Below, piece by piece: positions 24,384 through 34,005 of a stretch of 64,000 bases of DNA (position 1 is the stretch's first letter; the number at the start of each line of letters is the position of its first letter). Both the position numbers and the translations under genes were made by a program. Source of the stretch: Aliishimia sp965656085 (lineage in GTDB: Bacteria > Pseudomonadota > Alphaproteobacteria > Rhodobacterales > Rhodobacteraceae); the NCBI GenBank assembly GCA_965656085.1, contig CBFHJA010000011.1, positions 1 through 64,000 on the forward strand, given 5' to 3'. The notes under the pieces are model-generated. The model made no database searches. It was not told the DNA's origin and was given only the letters and a program-made list of their open reading frames with translations.

Positions 24384-26054
24384 TTACGAAAGCCGGCTCA
24401 CCACCACCGTCACTTCCGGCTTCTTGCCGATCTCGTCATTGGCGCTGTTGCGCACGATGCGGCGCATCTCTTCTTCGAGCTTGTCGTCATCGGCACGCGT
24501 CTTCGCCCCCGCCCGGTTCAGGAACTGACTGAGGTCCTCTTCCAGCACCTCCACCAGCGCCGCGCGCGAGCGCCCGGTCTCCGGCAGGCCCATGGTCTCG
24601 CACCACGCCTCGCCGAGAGGCTCGTCCTCGTCATCGAGGATCACCGTCACCACCACATGGCCATTGAGCGCCATGCGGATGCGGTCCCGCACCACCCCGT
24701 CAAGCGCGCCGATCTGCACGCTGCCATCGAGGTAAGTTCTTCCACTGTCAATATAATCTGCAACCGTGGGGGCATTGCCGCTTAGGTCGATCATCATCCC
24801 GTTCACCGCAAGAACGCCGCTGATCCCGGCCTGCGCGCCAAGCCGCACATGCTCGCGCAGATGGCGGTGCTCGCCATGCATCGGCACGAGGATTTGCGGT
24901 TTCATGATCTGGTGCATCCGCTCCAGATCGGGCCGGTTGGCATGGCCGGAGACATGGTAATGCCCGCCGCTGGACTCGTCCACCACATCGACCCCTTGCT
25001 CGGAGAACTGGTTGACGATGCGGATCACGCCGCGCTCATTGCCGGGGATAGTCTTGGAGGAGAACAGGAACGTGTCGCCCTCCTTCATCTCGATCCCGTT
25101 ATACTTGCCCCGCGCCAGTTGCGCCGAGGCCGCGCGCCGTTCACCTTGGCTTCCGGTGACGATCAGCATCAGGTTCTCGCGCGGAATTTGCCTTGCATCC
25201 TCGGGGCTTACGACTTTCGGAAAGCCGCGCAGCACACCGGTTTCCACCGACGCCTCGATCATCCGCCGCATCGCCCGGCCCAGCAGCACGATGGACCGCC
25301 CGGCCCGCTCCCCAGCCTCCGCGATGGTCTTCACCCGCGCGACGTTGGAGGCGAAGGTCGTCGCCACCACCATGCCTTTCGCCGCGCTCACCAGCTTCTC
25401 GATCTCCGGGCCGACCGTCGCCTCAGACCGCCCCGGCGCGCGGGAGAACACGTTCGTGCTGTCGCAGATCAGCGCCTTGATGCCGGGCTTGGCGACCTCG
25501 GCCCAGAGATCCGCATCGAACGGCTCGCCGACCAGCGGGGTCTCGTCGATCTTGAAGTCTCCGGTATGCACCACGCGCCCGCCCGGGCTGTCGATCACCA
25601 GCCCCGAGCTTTCCGGGATCGAGTGGCTAACCGGCAGAAAAGACACGGAAAACGGTCCTGCTTGCGTGGTCTCCGGCCAAGGCGAGCAGGTCTGCACCGC
25701 CTCGGGCGGATGCCCCTGCTCTTCCATCTTGCGCCGCGCGATATTGGCGGTGAAGGCCCGCGCATAGATCGGCGCTTTGAGCTGCGCATAGGTATGCGCC
25801 ACCGCGCCAACATGGTCCTCATGGGCATGGGTGACGAACACCGCCTCGATCCGGTCCGCGCGCTCTGCCAGCCACGTGATGTCGGGCAGGATCAGATCGA
25901 CCCCGGGCGAGCCATCCATATCGGGAAAGGCCACCCCCAGATCGACCACGATCAGCCGCTCCTGATCGGGTTTACCATAACCATAAACATAGCAATTCAT
26001 GCCAATTTCGCCTGCCCCGCCGAGGGGCAGATAGATCAATCTCTCACTGCTCAC
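24384..26054 (-). CDS. rnj: ribonuclease J
   Basis: A 556-residue metallo-beta-lactamase/beta-CASP RNase with 5'-exo- and endonuclease activity in RNA maturation and decay. Metal motif H76-A-H78-E-D80-H81 in FVTHAHEDH. Further ligands are in PVSHSIPES and HTGDFKID, with beta-CASP motifs at ATTFASNVARV and SGHANRPDL. A C-terminal domain ends KPEVTVVVSRLS. It overlaps coaX by four bases (ATGA). This is the last gene of the nuo-birA-coaX-rnj block. Alphaproteobacteria commonly have RNase J beside RNase E. Confidence 0.94.
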   Translation of the reverse strand: MSSERLIYLPLGGAGEIGMNCYVYGYGKPDQERLIVVDLGVAFPDMDGSPGVDLILPDITWLAERADRIEAVFVTHAHEDHVGAVAHTYAQLKAPIYARAFTANIARRKMEEQGHPPEAVQTCSPWPETTQAGPFSVSFLPVSHSIPESSGLVIDSPGGRVVHTGDFKIDETPLVGEPFDADLWAEVAKPGIKALICDSTNVFSRAPGRSEATVGPEIEKLVSAAKGMVVATTFASNVARVKTIAEAGERAGRSIVLLGRAMRRMIEASVETGVLRGFPKVVSPEDARQIPRENLMLIVTGSQGERRAASAQLARGKYNGIEMKEGDTFLFSSKTIPGNERGVIRIVNQFSEQGVDVVDESSGGHYHVSGHANRPDLERMHQIMKPQILVPMHGEHRHLREHVRLGAQAGISGVLAVNGMMIDLSGNAPTVADYIDSGRTYLDGSVQIGALDGVVRDRIRMALNGHVVVTVILDDEDEPLGEAWCETMGLPETGRSRAALVEVLEEDLSQFLNRAGAKTRADDDKLEEEMRRIVRNSANDEIGKKPEVTVVVSRLS

Positions 26055-26824
26055 GCGTTTTCCTTGTTATATCTGTGAATGACAGTCAGCCCATGCATCG
26101 TCAGATCGCTCTCGATCACATCGAAGACGTCTTCGGTCTGTGCAAAGAGCGGCGCAAGCCCCCCTGTTGCAATGATTTTCATCGGCTGGTCGCGCTCGGC
26201 CTTTATCCGCGCGCAGATTTCCTTGATGAGGCCCACATAGCCCCAGAACACGCCCGATTGCATACAGGCCACGGTATTCGTGCCGACAACGCGCTGCGGT
26301 TTGGTGATGTCCACATGCGGCAGCGCCGCCGCCGCCATATGCAGCGCTTCAAGGCTGAGATTGACCCCGGGCGCGATCACCCCACCCACATAGGCCCCGT
26401 CATGCCCTGCCACATCGAATGTGGTCGCGGTGCCGAAATCCACCACGATCAGATTGCCGCCATGCCGGTCGAAGGCCCCTGCCGCGTTGACCAGACGGTC
26501 CGGGCCGACGCTTGTACCCTGATCGACGCGTGGCTGCACTGGCAGCAGGCAATCGGGTTTGCCCACCACCAGCGGGCGGCATCCGAAGAACTGGTCGGAA
26601 AAGACACGCAGGTTGAACACGACCCGCGGCACCGTAGAGGAAATGATCACATCGGTGATATGCGGCTCGATCCCGTAATGCTTCAGAAGGGTGGAGAACC
26701 ATGTGAAATAAGCATCCGCCGTGCGCGCATGATGGGTCGAGGTGCGCATCGTGCACAGGAACTGTTGCCCGTCCCAGATCGAGAACACGGTGTTGGTGTT
26801 GCCACAGTCGATGGCCAGTAACAT
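26051..26824 (-). CDS. coaX: type III pantothenate kinase
   Basis: A 257-residue kinase of the ASKHA fold that phosphorylates pantothenate in coenzyme A synthesis. Phosphate-binding motif 1 is AIDCGNTNTVFSI at the N terminus, motif 2 is VDFGTATTFDV, and GVNLSLEAL and IIATGGLAPLF follow. Length matches the family. It lies 15 bp downstream of birA and overlaps rnj at its 3' end. Confidence 0.95.
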   Translation of the reverse strand: MLLAIDCGNTNTVFSIWDGQQFLCTMRTSTHHARTADAYFTWFSTLLKHYGIEPHITDVIISSTVPRVVFNLRVFSDQFFGCRPLVVGKPDCLLPVQPRVDQGTSVGPDRLVNAAGAFDRHGGNLIVVDFGTATTFDVAGHDGAYVGGVIAPGVNLSLEALHMAAAALPHVDITKPQRVVGTNTVACMQSGVFWGYVGLIKEICARIKAERDQPMKIIATGGLAPLFAQTEDVFDVIESDLTMHGLTVIHRYNKENA

Positions 26825-26839
26825 CCGCGCCCCCGGATT

Positions 26840-27601
26840 TCAGAAAAAAACATCCGCCGCAGGGATATGCCGCACGGCCTTGGGGGTCTCTAGAACGAGT
26901 TGCCCCTCGATGTCCACCTCGCGGAACGTCCCGGTGATCTCTTCGGAGCCCGTGCGCGCCGTAATCACCTCTCCGAGCCGGGCCGCATCGCGCAGCCACT
27001 CCGTCCGGATGGGGGCGAAGCCATAGGTTCGGAAGGTTTCCTCCCAGCCTGCATAGGCGCTGGCAAGCGCGGTCAGAAACGCCTCCGGCGCGTTCTCGAT
27101 CCCGGTTGCGCCATAGAGAGAGACAGGGCTCAGCGCGCCCGCCTCGACCGCCTCCGCAGGCGGCGCCGCCCGCAGATTGACCCCGATCCCGACAGACAAA
27201 TGCAACCCGCCGCCCTTGGCCGCGAGGCTTTCCAGCAGGATGCCCGCGAGCTTGCCACCATTCAGCAGAACGTCGTTGGGCCATTTCAGCGACAGCGCGT
27301 CTGCGGGGCAGCCCACAGCGATCAGTGCATCGCGCAAGGCCAGGGCGGCCACGAAGGAGCGCAGCGCCGCCTGACCCGGGGCGTCCTGAAGGTGCAAGAC
27401 CAGTGTCGCGGCGAAATTTCCTTCTGGATTGGCCCACGCCCGACCGCGCCGTCCCCGCGCCTTGGTCTGCCGCAGCGCCAAAATCCACTCGGGGCCCCCG
27501 AGCGCGCCAGCAATCCGCCGTGCCTCGTCCAAGGTACTGTCCACCTCGGCCAGCACGCGCCGCCCATAGCCCTTAGGCCAATCCCCTGTTTCACTTAGCA
27601 A
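26840..27601 (-). CDS. birA: biotin--[acetyl-CoA-carboxylase] ligase (group I, no DNA-binding domain)
   Basis: A 253-residue ligase that attaches biotin to carboxylases. The ATP/biotin loop is KARGRRGRAWANPEGNF (the GRGRRG motif with Ala for the first Gly), followed by KWPNDVLLNGGKLAGILLE and SVGIGVNL. There is no N-terminal winged helix, so it is not a BioR-like or BirA-like repressor. A substrate within this window is the biotinylated subunit LiuD at 52417. It lies between nuoN and coaX. Confidence 0.93.
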   Translation of the reverse strand: MLSETGDWPKGYGRRVLAEVDSTLDEARRIAGALGGPEWILALRQTKARGRRGRAWANPEGNFAATLVLHLQDAPGQAALRSFVAALALRDALIAVGCPADALSLKWPNDVLLNGGKLAGILLESLAAKGGGLHLSVGIGVNLRAAPPAEAVEAGALSPVSLYGATGIENAPEAFLTALASAYAGWEETFRTYGFAPIRTEWLRDAARLGEVITARTGSEEITGTFREVDIEGQLVLETPKAVRHIPAADVFF

Positions 27602-27688
27602 AGTAGCCTCCCGCCCATTGCCCGCCAGTCGCTTTCGCAGAAAGCGATGGGAGGGGAGGCAAACAACCTATCCACCAGCGCGGCCGGA

Positions 27689-29128
27689 TCAGTTGACGAG
27701 CGCTATCGCCGCCGCCTGTGCCGGTCCCTCGATCCCGAAGAGATTCACGATCCCGACGACCATCACCGTGGCCGAGGCCATCAGAAACCCCCAGAGCACC
27801 GGCGAGCGGCCGCCGTTGAGCGGCTCGCCGCGATCCTCGCCGAAATACATGTAGAACACGATGCGCAGGTAGTAATAGGCCCCGATCGCGGAGGCGATAG
27901 CGGAGGCCACCACGAGCCAGATCAGCCCCGCATCTACCCCAGCCTGCCACACGCCGAGCTTGGCGAAAAAGCCCAGCATGGGCGGCACGCCCGCGAGCGA
28001 GAAGAGCAGGACCAGCATCGCCAGCGCCTTGCCCGGCTCGCGTTTGGCAAAGAGGTTGAGCGCGCCGATATCCGTGATCGGCTGGCCGTCCTTTTCCATC
28101 ATCAGGATGAAGGCGAAGGTGCCCACATTCATCGTCACATAGACGACCATGTAGATCAGCATCGCCTCGACGCCCATCGCCGTGCCCGCCGCCAGCCCGA
28201 TCAGCGCATAGCCCATATGGGCGATGGAGGAGAAGGCCATCAGCCGTTTGATATTGGTCTGACCGATGGCCGCAACCGCGCCGAGAAACATGGAGGCCAC
28301 CGACAAAAGCGCAATGACCTGCTGCCAGTCCGCGACTGCACCACCGAACGCGTCATGCATCACCCGCGCGAAGAGGGCCATCGCGGCCACCTTGGGTGCC
28401 GTGGCGAAGAAGGCGGTGACGGGCGTCGGCGCGCCCTCGTAGACATCCGGCGTCCACATGTGGAACGGCACGGCGGAGACCTTGAAGGCAAAGCCGCAGA
28501 TCAGGAAGATCAGACCAAAGAGCAGCCCCAGCGAGACCTCGCCATGGATCGCGGTCTGGATGATGCCAGAGAACAGCGTGGTGCCCGAATAGCCGTAGAC
28601 CAGCGACGCGCCATAGAGCAGCAACCCCGAGGACAGCGCGCCCAGCACGAAGTATTTCAGGCCCGCTTCGGTGGATTTGATGCTGTCGCGCCGCAGGGAG
28701 GCGACGACATAGAGCGCCAGCGATTGCAACTCGAGCCCCATGTAAAGCGCCATCAGGTCCCCGGCGGAGACCATCATCATCATGCCGACGGCGGCCAGCG
28801 CAATCAGCACCGGGTACTCGAACTTCAACAGCCCCTTGGCCTGCATATAGCCTTCGCTCATCAGCAGGACGGCGGCAGCGGAGACAAGGATCACCACCTT
28901 TGCAAAGCGCGAGAAAGCATCGTCGATGAACATGCCCCCGAAGGCCACCTGCGTGCCCTCCCCGGTCAGCCCAATCCACAGCGCGAGGGCCAGAAAAAGT
29001 CCGGACGTTGCCCATACCAGCAGCGACGCCGCCCGGTCCTGCGCGGTATAGACCGTGCCCACAAGGGCCAGCATCGCAAAGACCGCCAATATGATCTCGG
29101 GCAGGATGATGTTCAGATCCGCTCCCAT
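27689..29128 (-). CDS. nuoN: NADH-quinone oxidoreductase subunit N
   Basis: A 479-residue, about 14-helix antiporter-like subunit of complex I that takes part in proton pumping. Landmarks are the TM5-region Glu (LYMGLELQSLALYV), lysine-containing helices (TEAGLKYFVLGALSSGLLLY) and IKRLMAFSSIAHMGYALIG. It is the last nuo gene, 11 bp after nuoM; birA follows after 87 bp. Confidence 0.96.
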   Translation of the reverse strand: MGADLNIILPEIILAVFAMLALVGTVYTAQDRAASLLVWATSGLFLALALWIGLTGEGTQVAFGGMFIDDAFSRFAKVVILVSAAAVLLMSEGYMQAKGLLKFEYPVLIALAAVGMMMMVSAGDLMALYMGLELQSLALYVVASLRRDSIKSTEAGLKYFVLGALSSGLLLYGASLVYGYSGTTLFSGIIQTAIHGEVSLGLLFGLIFLICGFAFKVSAVPFHMWTPDVYEGAPTPVTAFFATAPKVAAMALFARVMHDAFGGAVADWQQVIALLSVASMFLGAVAAIGQTNIKRLMAFSSIAHMGYALIGLAAGTAMGVEAMLIYMVVYVTMNVGTFAFILMMEKDGQPITDIGALNLFAKREPGKALAMLVLLFSLAGVPPMLGFFAKLGVWQAGVDAGLIWLVVASAIASAIGAYYYLRIVFYMYFGEDRGEPLNGGRSPVLWGFLMASATVMVVGIVNLFGIEGPAQAAAIALVN

Positions 29129-29139
29129 GGTGCGTTCCC

Positions 29140-30684
29140 TTAATTGTTCTCGGCGACCTGACGCGCGGCCTCAGCCGCGGCCAGTGCCGTGTCATAGTTG
29201 CTGACGAGCGCCTCAACCGACGGTCCGATGATGTCGAGCACCAGCGCCGGGTAGACCCCGAGCCAGAGCGTCATGATGATGAGCGGCGCGAAGATCCACC
29301 GCTCCCGGGCGGTCATGTCGGAAATCGTCTTAAGACTTTCCTTGATCAGATCGCCCATAACGACCCGGCGATAGAGCCACAGCGCGTAACAGGCAGAGAA
29401 GATCACGCCGGTGGTGGCGATCATCGCTACCCATGTGTTGACCTGGAAGGCCGCCATCAGCGTCAGGAACTCGCCCACGAACCCGGACGTGCCCGGAAGG
29501 CCCACATTGGCCATGGTGAAGAGCATGAACACCAGCGCATAGGCCGGCATCCGGTTCACCAGACCGCCATAGGCATCGATCTCGCGCGTGTGCATCCGGT
29601 CATAAATCACGCCGACGCAGAGGAAGAGCGCGCCGGAGATGAAGCCGTGGCTTATCATCTGGAAGATCGCGCCATCCACACCCTGCTGGTTCGCCGCGAA
29701 AATCCCCATCGTCACGAAGCCCATATGGGCGACCGAGGAATAGGCGATCAGCTTTTTCATGTCCTCCTGCACCAGCGCGACGAGCGAGGTGTAGACAATC
29801 GCGATGGCCGACATCCACAGCACCAGCGGCGCCATCACGTCCGAGCCCACCGGGAACATCGGCAGCGAGAAGCGCAGGAAGCCATAGCCGCCCATCTTCA
29901 GAAGGATCGCCGCCAGCACGACGGAGCCTGCGGTCGGAGCCTGCACGTGCGCGTCGGGGAGCCATGTATGGACCGGCCACATCGGCATCTTCACGGCGAA
30001 GGAGGCAAAGAAGGCGATAAAGAGCAACGTTTGGAGACCGCCGACAATCTGCACGCCAAGGACTTCAAAATCCGCGAAGGCAAAGGAATGGTTCAGCAGC
30101 GCCTCGATATCGGTGGTGCCCGCGTCGACATACATGCCCACCATCGCGACCAGCATCAACACCGAACCGAGGAAGGTGTAGAGGAAGAACTTGAAGGACG
30201 CGTAGATGCGGTCCTTGCCGCCCCAGATGCCAATGATCAGGAACATCGGGATCAGGCCCGCCTCGAAGAACAGGTAGAACAAGACCATGTCGAGCGCCAT
30301 GAACACGCCCAGCATGAGCGTTTCGAGCAGCAGGAAGGCGATCATGTATTCCTTGACGCGGGTCTTCACATCCCATGAGGCAAGGATGGTCAGCGGCATC
30401 ATGAAGGTCGTGAGCATCACGAAGAGGATCGAGATGCCGTCGACGCCAAGCTTGTATTGCAGCCCGAAGATCCACTCGCGCTCTTCGACGAACTGGAAGC
30501 CCGTGTTGCCACTTTCGAAGCCGAAGAGCAGGAACAGGGACACAAGGAAGGTCGCCGAGGTTGCGATGAGCGACAGCCACTTGGCATTGCGCTGCGCCGC
30601 TTCGTCCTCTCCGCGCAGGAACACCGCGAGGATCAGGGCCGCCAGCGCCGGGATGACCAGAATGATGGAAAGCAGGTTGTCCAT
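29140..30684 (-). CDS. nuoM: NADH-quinone oxidoreductase subunit M
   Basis: A 514-residue antiporter-like complex I subunit. Seen: the FYLFFEAGLIPMFLIIGIWG region with its conserved Glu, MPMWPVHTWLPDAHVQAPT, and MKKLIAYSSVAHMGFVTMG. ATG at 30684 (MDNLLSIILVIP) overlaps the nuoL stop as TAATG. An in-frame ATG at 30714 would give ten non-hydrophobic residues inside nuoL and is less likely. Confidence 0.96.
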   Translation of the reverse strand: MDNLLSIILVIPALAALILAVFLRGEDEAAQRNAKWLSLIATSATFLVSLFLLFGFESGNTGFQFVEEREWIFGLQYKLGVDGISILFVMLTTFMMPLTILASWDVKTRVKEYMIAFLLLETLMLGVFMALDMVLFYLFFEAGLIPMFLIIGIWGGKDRIYASFKFFLYTFLGSVLMLVAMVGMYVDAGTTDIEALLNHSFAFADFEVLGVQIVGGLQTLLFIAFFASFAVKMPMWPVHTWLPDAHVQAPTAGSVVLAAILLKMGGYGFLRFSLPMFPVGSDVMAPLVLWMSAIAIVYTSLVALVQEDMKKLIAYSSVAHMGFVTMGIFAANQQGVDGAIFQMISHGFISGALFLCVGVIYDRMHTREIDAYGGLVNRMPAYALVFMLFTMANVGLPGTSGFVGEFLTLMAAFQVNTWVAMIATTGVIFSACYALWLYRRVVMGDLIKESLKTISDMTARERWIFAPLIIMTLWLGVYPALVLDIIGPSVEALVSNYDTALAAAEAARQVAENN

Positions 30685-32753
30685 TAATTCGCCCCCCCGC
30701 CGATCGTGATCCATGTGAGCAGAAGCGCGAAGCCGACCACCATCGCGAAGGCATAGGTGAAGATGTACCCGGTCTGCGCGCGGCCCGCGAGGCGGGTGAA
30801 GAACGGGATCACTCCCATCGACACACCGTTGATCGCCCCGTCAATCGTCGCCCCATCGCCATTGCGCCACAGGAACTTGCCGATCCACACGGCGGGTTTC
30901 ACGAAGAGGAAGTCGTAGATCTCGTCGAAATACCACTTGTTCTTGAGGAACAGGTAGAGCGGGCGTTGGTTTTCCGCGAGGCGGCCCGGCAGCGACGGGT
31001 TCCTGATGTAAAACAAATAAGCTGTGCCGAACCCGATCAGCATCGCAATGAACGGCGAGAGCTTGACCCATGTGGGCACGTAATGCGCCTCGTGCAGCAC
31101 CGTGTTCTCGGGCCGCATGTAGACCCCGGCCTCGCCCGGCGCGCCCTCCATCACGTATTTCAACTCGGACGCTTTCGGGCTGCGCTCGGCCACCGCGGCC
31201 TTAAGCTCGTCGCTGGGCGCCTCGTATTGCCCGCCGAAGAAGGTGATGACCTCATTCTGCTTGCCGAAGAAGCTCGAATACCAGATCGCCCCGGCAAAGA
31301 CCGACCCAAGCGCAAGAACGCCGAGCGGGATCAGCATGACCATGGGGCTTTCATGGGCGTGCTCATGGGTGTGCTTGTCCCCGCGCGGCGTGCCATAGAA
31401 GGTCAGGAACATCAGCCGCCACGAATAGAAGGACGTGAACAACGCCGCGATCACCAGCGCCCAGAAGGCAAAGCCGTTGCTCGCCGCGAAGGCGCTTTCG
31501 ATCACCGCATCCTTCGAGGCAAAGCCCGCAAAGCCGATCCAGCCTGTGAGCGGGATGCCCACGCCAGTGATGGCCAGCGTACCGATCATCATCGCCCAGA
31601 AGGTGTAGGGAATCTTTTTCCGGAGCCCACCATAATTCATCATGTCCTGCTCATGATGCATCGCATGGATCACCGAGCCTGCGCCAAGGAAGAGCATCGC
31701 CTTGAAGAAGGCGTGGGTGAAGAGGTGGAACATCGCCACCGGATAAGCACCGATGCCTGCAGCGACGAACATGTAGCCGAGTTGCGAGCAGGTCGAATAG
31801 GCGATCACGCGCTTGATGTCGGTCTGCACGAGCCCCACCGTGGCCGCGAAAAAGGCGGTGGCGGCGCCGAGGAAGGTCACGAAGGCCATGGCTTCGGGCG
31901 CGAATTCCATGATCGGCGACATGCGGCACACGAGGAACACACCTGCCGTGACCATGGTCGCAGCATGGATCAGCGCGGAAACAGGCGTCGGGCCTTCCAT
32001 TGCGTCGGGCAGCCACGTGTGCAGGAAAAGCTGTGCCGATTTGCCCATCGCGCCAATGAATAGCAGGAAGGCGATGAGGTTGGCGGCATTCCACTCGGTC
32101 CACAGGAAGCTCAGTTGTGTCTCCGCCAGCGACGGCGCGGCGGCAAAGATATCGTCGAAGCGGATGGAATCGGTGAGGAAAAACAGCGCGAAGATGCCAA
32201 GCGCGAAGCCGAAATCGCCTACGCGGTTGACCACGAACGCCTTCATCGCCGCGATATTGGCGGAGGGCTTGCGGTAGTAGAAGCCGATCAGCAGGTAGGA
32301 CGCGACGCCCACGCCTTCCCAGCCAAAGAACATCTGCACGAGGTTGTCGGCAGTCACGAGCATCAGCATCGCGAAGGTGAAGAACGACAGATATGCAAAG
32401 AAGCGCGGCTTGTAGCTCTCGCCCTCTTTCCATTGCGGGTCGTGATCCATGTAGCCGAAGCTGTAGAGGTGGACGAGCGATGAGACCGTGGTGATCACGA
32501 TGAGCATGATCGCCGTCAGACGATCCATGCGGATCGACCAATCGGTGCTCAGCGAGCCGCTTTCGATGAAGCGCAGGATTTGGATTTGCTCGGTGACGCC
32601 GTCAAAGGTCAGGAAGGTGACCCATGACAGGAAGGCCGACAGGAACAACAGCCCCGTGGCGATCCACATCGCGGCTCTTTCGCCAATGAATTTCCAGCCA
32701 AAGCCGCAGATCAGCGCGCCAACAAGGGGCGCAAAGAGAAGGATCGTTTCCAT
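30684..32753 (-). CDS. nuoL: NADH-quinone oxidoreductase subunit L
   Basis: A 689-residue distal proton-pumping subunit of complex I. Seen: FFGWEGVGVASYLLIGFYYR with the TM5 Glu, LFLHTWLPDAMEGPTPVSAL, and IKRVIAYSTCSQLGYMFVA. A C-terminal amphipathic lateral helix and final TM (TYAFAMVVGFALLLTWI) complete it. Its start overlaps the stop of a small zinc-ribbon ORF (TGATG), not nuoK directly as in most operons. Confidence 0.97.
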   Translation of the reverse strand: METILLFAPLVGALICGFGWKFIGERAAMWIATGLLFLSAFLSWVTFLTFDGVTEQIQILRFIESGSLSTDWSIRMDRLTAIMLIVITTVSSLVHLYSFGYMDHDPQWKEGESYKPRFFAYLSFFTFAMLMLVTADNLVQMFFGWEGVGVASYLLIGFYYRKPSANIAAMKAFVVNRVGDFGFALGIFALFFLTDSIRFDDIFAAAPSLAETQLSFLWTEWNAANLIAFLLFIGAMGKSAQLFLHTWLPDAMEGPTPVSALIHAATMVTAGVFLVCRMSPIMEFAPEAMAFVTFLGAATAFFAATVGLVQTDIKRVIAYSTCSQLGYMFVAAGIGAYPVAMFHLFTHAFFKAMLFLGAGSVIHAMHHEQDMMNYGGLRKKIPYTFWAMMIGTLAITGVGIPLTGWIGFAGFASKDAVIESAFAASNGFAFWALVIAALFTSFYSWRLMFLTFYGTPRGDKHTHEHAHESPMVMLIPLGVLALGSVFAGAIWYSSFFGKQNEVITFFGGQYEAPSDELKAAVAERSPKASELKYVMEGAPGEAGVYMRPENTVLHEAHYVPTWVKLSPFIAMLIGFGTAYLFYIRNPSLPGRLAENQRPLYLFLKNKWYFDEIYDFLFVKPAVWIGKFLWRNGDGATIDGAINGVSMGVIPFFTRLAGRAQTGYIFTYAFAMVVGFALLLTWITIGGGAN

Positions 32754-32971
32754 CAGCGGTACTCCAGCCCTTCAGGGCCATTTTGACAATTTGGGCAGCG
32801 TATCTCAAAACAGCTTGTCCCATTAGCACCGTACACTTTACCGCAATCGGCGCAGGCGATCTGATACACCTTCTGAAAGTTGTCCGTGCCATTCCTACCC
32901 GTGTTTCGGATCACAACTTGATTGTTTCGGTTCACGAAGCCTGTTTTTGTGGAGTATCCTGGTTCCGGCAT
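32753..32971 (-). CDS. 72-residue zinc-ribbon protein between nuoK and nuoL
   Basis: A small hydrophilic protein with two CxxC knuckles in CADCGKVYGANGTSC and RCPNCQ, a zinc-ribbon pattern, preceded by RNNQVVIRNTG and GTDNFQKVYQ. I recognise no named family and no function. The base composition is visibly more AT-rich than the nuo genes around it. It starts four bases after nuoK and its TGA overlaps the nuoL ATG, so it is translated as part of the operon. It may be a transferred gene that has become part of the operon. Confidence 0.7.
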   Translation of the reverse strand: MPEPGYSTKTGFVNRNNQVVIRNTGRNGTDNFQKVYQIACADCGKVYGANGTSCFEIRCPNCQNGPEGLEYR

Positions 32972-32975
32972 GGCC

Positions 32976-33281
32976 TTAGCCTTTCATCACATTGACATCT
33001 TCGACCGCGATCGTGCCGCGGTTGCGGAAGAAGCAGACAAGGATCGCAAGGCCGATCGCGGCCTCGGCGGCGGCGACGGTCAGCACGAAGAGCGTAAAGA
33101 CCTGCCCCACAAGATCGCCGAGGAAGGACGAGAAGGCCACGAGGTTGATATTCACCGCGAGCAGCATCAACTCGATGCTCATCAGCAAGATGATCACGTT
33201 CTTGCGGTTCAGAAACAGCCCGAAAATGCCGATGACGAAGAGGATCGCCGCGACGGTGAGATAGTGTTCAAGTCCGATCAT
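32976..33281 (-). CDS. nuoK: NADH-quinone oxidoreductase subunit K
   Basis: A 101-residue, three-helix membrane subunit (MrpC-like). The conserved Glu residues of the proton path are in IELMLLAVNINLVAF and AAAEAAIGLAILVCF. Length is typical. nuoJ lies 121 bp upstream across a hairpin-rich gap, which is unusual for this pair. Confidence 0.96.
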   Translation of the reverse strand: MIGLEHYLTVAAILFVIGIFGLFLNRKNVIILLMSIELMLLAVNINLVAFSSFLGDLVGQVFTLFVLTVAAAEAAIGLAILVCFFRNRGTIAVEDVNVMKG

Positions 33282-33311
33282 GCATCTAGCCGTTCGTTTC
33301 TGTTTCGTCGC

Positions 33312-33395
33312 GCCCCGGGCTGGGTCCGGGGCCTCGCTGGTCTTGTTTCGGGCGGTGCGCCCGTTTTCGTAGAGGTCCCGGGACAGGCCCGGGAC
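33312..33395. repeat. two GC-rich hairpins in the nuoJ-nuoK gap
   Basis: GCCCCGGGCTGGGTCCGGGGC (33312-33332) and a second dyad with stem GTCCCGG/CCGGGAC (33375-33395) lie between nuoJ and nuoK. The CCCCGG(A)...TCCGGGG type is a common intergenic repeat in alphaproteobacteria; a half-copy is seen near 61300. The hairpins may stabilise or attenuate the nuo transcript. Confidence 0.6.
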
Positions 33396-33402
33396 GGGTG
33401 TT

Positions 33403-34005
33403 TCAGAGCCCCTGCCCCGGTTTCACATCACGCAATTCCATGGCCTTGGCCGGGTCGCGGTACATCTGCGCCAGCACGTCCTGACGTTTGACATCCGAGC
33501 GGTGGCGCAGGGTCAGCACGATCGCGCCGACCATGGCAACGAGGAGGATCAGACCGGAAAGCTGGAACAGAAGGAAATACTGGTCGTAGAGGATCATCCC
33601 GAGCGCCTCGGTGTTGTGCCGGTCGGTGGGCGTGACCTGCGCACGCAGGCTTTCCGCCGCCGCATTGCTCTCCCACGCACCGAACGCGAGCGCGAATTGC
33701 ATCAGGATCACGATGGCAATCAAAAGCGCCAGCGGCATATAGCGCGACATCTCGGCCTTGAGCTTGGCGAAATCCACGTCGAGCATCATCACCACGAACA
33801 GGAAGAGGACAGCGACCGCGCCCACATAGACGATGATCAGCAGCATCGCGACGAATTCCGCTCCAAGCAGCACGAACAGACCCGCCGAGGACAGGAAGGC
33901 AAGGATAAGCCAGAGCACAGAATGCACCGGGTTGCGGGAGATCACCGTCAAGAGGCCCCCGGCAATCACGCTGATCGCAAAGAGATAGAACGCAAAGACG
34001 GTCAT
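33403..34005 (-). CDS. nuoJ: NADH-quinone oxidoreductase subunit J
   Basis: A 200-residue, five-helix membrane subunit of complex I. The pi-bulge helix region is FVAMLLIIVYVGAVAVLFLFVVMML. It overlaps the preceding carboxymuconolactone-decarboxylase-like gene by four bases (ATGA). The C-terminal part RQDVLAQMYRDPAKAMELRD is a cytoplasmic tail usual in this group. Confidence 0.95.
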   Translation of the reverse strand: MTVFAFYLFAISVIAGGLLTVISRNPVHSVLWLILAFLSSAGLFVLLGAEFVAMLLIIVYVGAVAVLFLFVVMMLDVDFAKLKAEMSRYMPLALLIAIVILMQFALAFGAWESNAAAESLRAQVTPTDRHNTEALGMILYDQYFLLFQLSGLILLVAMVGAIVLTLRHRSDVKRQDVLAQMYRDPAKAMELRDVKPGQGL

